Positions 58,042 to 64,000 of a stretch of DNA of 64,000 nt are shown here, piece by piece. The stretch is taken from NCBI GenBank assembly GCA_964030785.1, contig OZ034978.1:5589001-5653000 (forward strand), in the 5' to 3' direction. How positions within the stretch are numbered: the stretch's first letter is position 1; every line of letters starts with the position of its first letter. A model generated the notes under the pieces. The model made no database searches. It saw only the letters and a program-made list of their open reading frames with translations, and had not been told where the DNA came from. The position numbers and the translations under genes were made by a program. This DNA is from Siderastrea siderea. Lineage: Eukaryota; Cnidaria; Anthozoa; Scleractinia; Rhizangiidae.

Positions 58042-61000
58042 TTGACCTGTGGATAAGAATACAATTTATGTTAAACGGTGTTGTTCGAACTTTTAAAAGT
58101 TGCCCTGTAAAATTGCTGGTTGCATTTACAGAATGAACTTTGAATTTGATAATGACGTTAACGGCATATTCACTCTAGACTTAGAATTTCAGTCAAATGA
58201 AGTAGAAATAAAGATACCTTACTTGTTTTAATTCATTTCAGGTTAACATTTCACAAATTTTATGAGGTAACAGAATTAGGTCAAGAAATGATTCACTTTT
58301 AAAGGAGAGAGATTAGCTGCGATAAACCTTCTGCGATAATTTGTAACTCGTTAATAATAACAATTAAACAAATCTTCATACATTCATTCAAACATAATTT
58401 GCAACTGATTACAAATTAATTTTGTGAACACTGCTTCCTTTTTTGGAACGTTATACTTTTTTTCTATTGCTATTTTCTTTAAAATCGTTTGCGAAAAGTT
58501 CTCTGTAAATCATTGCTAAAGAGCTATTACTCTTCAGAAAGTTATCACAGGAGATTATCATCATTATTTTAAGCAAATTTATGAAAAATCGCTAGTTTAA
58601 GTACTTGCTAAATTTTAAATTTGTTGAGAAAGTGAAAGAGAATTGTTTAAAATCTTTTAAAAACAATTGAGCAAGAAATTGTCAAGCTAAATCTCCTGGT
58701 AGTGAAACTGATTGCCAAATTAAAGTTGCGCTAATAATAGTAACCTTAAGGTTTATCAAGTACCAACCTTGTTAGTGTGGCTATAACCACCCGAAGAAAA
58801 ATGATACACCACTCACTATTACAGAACTTTTTATTTCTTCTGAAGAGCCGAGATTGACGAGAAAACATGTTTTAGACACGTTCTGAAAGTGATTACGTGT
58901 AAGAAATGTAAATAAGACAAGCACTTCTATTGGCTAGTTTATTTCAGAATTGACTAGTAAAAAGCATCTTTTTGTTCTGTGTTGTTTTGACAGGCAACAA
59001 GCTAAAACGAGTTTGAGGTTATCGTGAAAATACCAAAATAAGAAGACCCAAAATAAAACCGGTGTACTGATTGGTTGTAGCACTTCTGAATTGGCCAATG
59101 GTGAGAGCGCTATCGTTTCGCCTGTTTTGCATGGTACTGATTGGTTTTGCACGTTTAAACGTGATTTGGAGGTGATAGTGAGCACAGTAGGCCAGTAGCA
59201 ATATCAGTTGACAGCAAATTTGCCAAATTGTCTGGCAGACATGAAGTTTTGCTTTGCAAGAGAGCTTTCTTTCTTTCATTTTTCCTTCTTTTTGCCCTGG
59301 CTTAGAACGTTTCACACTGAAACCCTCTTCAAAGTCCTTCAAAGCTGACTTGAACATGAAATAACAGAACAATTTCTACGAGGGCAAAGATGAAGTAGTC
59401 TAAATTGTAACACAAAATGATTAACACTAAGACTTACACTTGCAAAATTAAGATTGATAAGATTTATCAGAAAATACTTTGTCGAAAAGGGTGATAAGGG
59501 TGAATAGTGAAGCCACATGCACGCAACCGAATGCCTATCAAACAGCAGTCTGTAAGTTATTTTGAGTAGATGCGAGCGTACGATTTGTCACGAGATTTTC
59601 CTTTACAGTAATAAAATGAAACATTCTTGTCTAAAGATTATGTTAGTCGCAAACGCAAGTTTCAAGAGCAACTGTGTCAGTGCAAAATTGGGCGTCACTC
59701 TTGCATGTTTGATCTCTCCCAAATAAAATGAAACGTACATATTAACTGAATCATTAATCCCGTTTTGAAAAAAAAAACAAAATTTTGAGTGAAAAGAAAA
59801 TTAATTTTAAAATGGACTAACCCGTGTGGAATAGTCTCCAGTTTTATTGCAAAAATTCACCTACAAATTTCTAAATTGTTAAAATGTTGAGTTAAGGAAG
59901 ATGCTAAATTTTTCCATACTGTAAAAACCAGGCAGTTCATTCACTTACCTTTGTAGTATCTCGTATCCTGAGTTGTCTGAATGTGGACAAATATCTAGGA
60001 GGGAAATAAGTAAAGAAGTATGAGGTTAAACTGAACAGCAAAACAAGAAAAGAATTCGCAGACAAGAAAGAAACTGCAATCTTACACCGTCGTTCTCTTC
60101 AATCCTGTCCTATCGCTGTCTGGAATAAATATTTTTCCTGGTTAAACAAACACCATAATTTTGTGCTTTGTTTCATTTGCTTCTCGTCAGAACAAGTTTG
60201 TGAAACAGCATACGTATTAAATTACTATTTTCGTGATTTCAACAAGCAGTACCATTGGCTTGAACAGTTTGTTTAATCCCTGGCTCGTCCAATCGGATAG
60301 CGTCTTCCATTCCTGTGTTGCAACCCTTTGCATCCTGAATTGATGTGAGAATAATTTTGTTTCTCTATTTGTAAAAAGTAACTGAACTGCGAAAATAAAG
60401 ACCTATGAAATGAGATTACAGTAAACTAATATATCGGTGTTTCCTTCTTCTCTGTATTGAAGTATCTCAACACTACAAGTGTGTTATTTATATTAGAGTA
60501 CACCTTTCCTTTCTTCACCTCTAAGAAATCATACTCGAAGGCTAACTATGTATCTCTTAGAATATTCTGTTATCTAACTTACAACAGCAAAGTTTAGCGA
60601 TTTTTCGGGCAAAAATTTGAAATCGCCCCCCCAAAAAACAGTTGCTGATTGACTGGTAGAGAGGAATCAACAAATTTTTCAGATTCGTGGGTATTTAGTT
60701 TCTGTTCTTTTTCAAACATGAACAGTTGCCGCGAGAGTTTCATGCGATGTAAACCAGTATTTGGTTCTCAACTCGCATGTTGATTCTACGACACAATATC
60801 TATTCTTCCAACTCCAAGTCTTATTTTGGCTCACTCGTTATACTTTTATTGAGTTCTTTTGACACGTCACAGTGCAAAGAGATGGTGGGATATATTTCTC
60901 CTGGTTCAATTTCTTGCCCGGCTCTAGTCGATGGTAGGCAGCAACAGTGAACATTAAAAATGAAGGTGAAGGTTATAGCAGTCTAAGTCCCAAGACAAAC

Positions 61001-64000
61001 GAATGCTCGGGTCAAAAAGAGTTTAATAGAGTTTAGACTATTTAAGAGCGTGTGAGGATTCAAGGGGGCCATTCATTGTAATGAAAACTTCAGCAGATTC
61101 AAACTGGACAGGCTTGCAGCCACAAGTCCACTTTCTCTTTAGAGGTTCGAGCGGTTAAGTTGCGCAAGTTCTTTAGGGCCAATTACGAAGAAATCGGGGG
61201 CGAATAAACTAACATACTGGAAAATAAGAATTGGAAGACACTTTTGAAAGGTCTGAACTCTTCGAGGGTGCGTAAGAGTTTTAGGCTAAAGAAGAGTGAG
61301 AAAATGAATTAAGAGAAACTGTTTTCGATCGGTTTCGTTGATTAACTTTCAGTTTAACTGCCACTAAACTTGGTTAAAACCGAGACACCTATGGGTGCAA
61401 GTAGCTAAACGGTTGGACTAAGTGTTTTACTAGGATGATTCAAACAGTCCGGTCGCAGACTGGTGGCCTATACGTTTTTTTGAAAAGCTAGTGCAAAAAT
61501 TCTGTGAGCTTTCCTTTTTTCTGTTTTCGTTTGTTCTAATTGTGCACTAAAAACTCTTTATGGCATCTAGTCGAAGGGCTGCTACGAAAGTACAAACTCA
61601 AATTTTTGTCCCCAAAACTGTATGCATAATTTGGTTACACAGTTTTTACAAAATGGCCATATTCCGCTTTTTACTTGTTTTCATACTAGCCAGCTTGGTT
61701 TTCTAAAACTAGCAGTAATGTTATCATGGATTGAAGGAGTGCATACCAAACGTTTCAGATTAGCGTACCCATTTATTTAGTAATAAACCCTCCTCTCGGA
61801 ATGTTGTAGTTGCTATTCAGTAAATCAGTGTCAGACAATTTGCTGCATTGGTTCGTTTTGCTTATATTAAACGTCTTTCGAAACCAAAAGTAAGAAGCTA
61901 TTTTGTGTTTTTTCTGCAGAAAAAACTGCTTAGGAACAGAATGTAATCTTAATCAAAACGTAAATTAAACTCTCCCGCCGTTGATGTTACAGATCTGGTC
62001 TACTAAAAATGGGCCCCACAATTTTTAAATGTGTGAGAATCGATTAACGAAAACTTAATATACAAATTCACATAAACTAATACACGTGGATAACTTATAT
62101 TTTTTTAGCGAACATATTTATCCTTTACCTTTTAAGTAATTCAGTGTCTGCATGCTTGTCTGTGAGGAAACGAAATCTAAACGAAGAAAGAGAACGGGTT
62201 GTTAGGTGTAATACAATAACAAGTAAAGAATTCGAAAATTAAACAAAGAAAAGGAACAGGACGTTTTAAAGCTAATGGCTTCATTTATTCGGGTGTAGTA
62301 GTGATTAACAAAAAAAAATTTCGCTTCAAACTTTTGTTTACTGGAAATTTTAACGCATGTTGTATTCCGAAGAAACAATACGCCAAAGCAAACAGCAATG
62401 ATTCTGTAGTACAGCAGTCTACGACCACCCGAAGGCCGAAAGAGATTGCCGGAGCTCACCCAGTGTCGTTTTGGTCACAAGAAAGGCCAGCTACAATTTT
62501 CTTTAAGGCAACTGTCGGAGAACCTGGTAACTCCAGGAAATAAGATTACATTCCCGTAGATCAAGTTTTCTGCCAATATTTAAATATTCAGCTTAAACAT
62601 TGAACAGAAGAACAAATTGCGTTGGTTTACATGAATATTCATAAAAGCCCCCAAAACATTGTTCCAAAACTTTTGTGGTAATTTGAGTTTTGTTTATTCC
62701 TTATAAAAACAAAATTGCTTACTTACACCGCCATATTTCCATGCAATCGTCACTTGTTATTGCACAGAAATAAGTAAAGCCTTTTCTGTTTTGTTTTCTC
62801 TGCGTATGATAACGCTCTCGTAAGATCAAGTTTGTGAAGAAGTAAATATTTTAAAATTCGCATTGACCAATTTCATTCTAACAAGCAAGGTTATTAGCCA
62901 GAACGGTTTCAATAGTCGCTCAATCCTCCAATAGAATGACTTCTTCTATTTCTAATTTCGGACGGTTGTCACGTCTTGTCAGATCAAGTTTGTAAAAAAA
63001 CAAGAATTTTAAATTGATCGCTGCTCAATTCCATTCTAACAAGCGCTGTTATTGGCTAGAACAAGTTAAACAGTTCCGTCCAATGGAATGACCTCTTCTG
63101 TTTCTGATAACGTACGGTTATCACGTTTTGTTTGGTCTTGTTTTCATTTTTGGCAAAATTAGACATAATTCCTAGAATACCAAAGCGATCGAGAGAAGAC
63201 AAAATTATTTCGCAAAACTTCAGTCAAACTATTTGGGATCGGGGTACGTTATGAACTAGGCTTGATATCTCGTTTTTTAAAAAAAAAACGATTTTATCTT
63301 TGTATTCTTAACAATACCAACATGCTGAATTATTATTCCGATCTGACGTGTTGTTCGAGACAACTCGCGAAATTCCACATCTCTCGAAAGAGTCGTCGAG
63401 ATTCACAAGGAAAAAACTGAAAGAGCACAGCTTTCGCTTTTCAGAGAAGAACAAACGCCACAGTGCTCAAGGCAGTTACTTTGTGTTAAAATTTTTATAT
63501 TTTGCTTAAGTCTTTACGTTTTTGTGACACGAACATTGTATTTCACTGTTTACAATGCGGGTCATTTGTTTGCTTTGGCTATTGAGCCACGTACTGAACT
63601 CGTCTGAAATTTGAATACAGACGTAAAATAATTAAAGAAAAACACAAATCAACGGGCCTAATCACAGGCTTATTTTGATGCGATTTAACAGCGTATTTTG
63701 CGGCGATTTGAAGTGCGAGTTCAAATCACCCGGGAGACTTGAGAAAGTAAGGAAATATCGGGAAAGTAAGAGAATTTCAGGGGAATTAAACTTGCCGTTT
63801 TTCTAATTTCATTTAGCTTTGCAAGGAGAAATTCCCGTTCTCTGTCGGAATTTTAGCTGAGCCCACGGTATAATCAAGGACGTTGTTAAGGAACTAAGAA
63901 CTTCGTTCCCAGGGTTCCATCTTTTCCTCCTTTTCTCCCCCAGGCTTTCTCTTCTCTCGAAGGAGGAGGAGGAGAGGGGGGTCCTGGGAAAGAGGAGGGT
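58042..64000. other. Spacer of unit C, running off the window
   Basis: It aligns with 10083-16620 of unit A to the last base, without the 1.5-kb insertion of unit B. It includes the candidate untranslated exon (about 58771) and the 156-bp module pair (62825-63140). By analogy with unit A, a third RAD51C fragment should begin about 0.3-0.4 kb past the end. No gene seen. Confidence 0.6.

Overview
The window looks like nuclear DNA of an invertebrate animal, most likely an anthozoan cnidarian (a stony coral or sea anemone). It is AT-rich, its genes are split by GT-AG introns, and it carries Ty3, L1/Tx1-like, Ngaro and Penelope-like retroelements and TTAA- and PIF/Harbinger-type DNA elements. The host genes are a CTHRC1-like secreted collagen and the 3' half of RAD51C. 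The taxon is inferred from style, not from a search.

The backbone is a tandem segmental duplication. Each unit holds a CTHRC1-like gene on the minus strand, then about 6-9 kb of spacer, then the last exons of RAD51C on the plus strand. CTHRC1-like copies lie at 8831-10082 (A; last exon outside the window or lost), 37335-40188 (B; complete) and 55993-58041 (C; complete, with a 13-residue in-frame deletion). RAD51C fragments lie at 16955-21705 (copy 1) and 49620-53972 (copy 2). Both lack the Walker A exon and both are broken, by different lesions. The window ends in the third spacer, about 0.3-0.4 kb before a third RAD51C fragment would be expected. The B-to-C period is about 18 kb; A-to-B is longer mainly because of one nested transposon block.

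Region by region: 1-3807 is the 3' part of a decayed Ty3/gypsy element, and 3890-8644 is a decayed 5'-truncated LINE with a minisatellite tail. Both sit in the intron between exons 2 and 3 of CTHRC1-A. 21846-35637 is a 13.8-kb block flanked by TTAA with inverted arms of about 1.3 kb. In its left arm sits a PIF/Harbinger-like element (TCA duplication, 23019-32702). Inside that is an Ngaro retrotransposon with its full set of split direct repeats (23554-32611). The Ngaro is broken by a 479-bp MITE in its RNase H region (25140-25618) and by a 4.2-kb element with inverted GAGTTC-hexamer ends and a 9-10-bp duplication in its gag zinc finger (27309-31520). That is four levels of nesting, readable from the interrupted frames and target duplications. 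Smaller copy-specific insertions (a TTAA MITE, hairpin MITEs, an inverted copy of the intergenic spacer, a GC-rich insert) and expanding tandem repeats separate the three units.

The host genes do not form a pathway. A secreted collagen-like gene has been amplified, and a piece of the neighbouring DNA-repair gene was carried along and has decayed. The mobile elements are a stratified record of later insertions.
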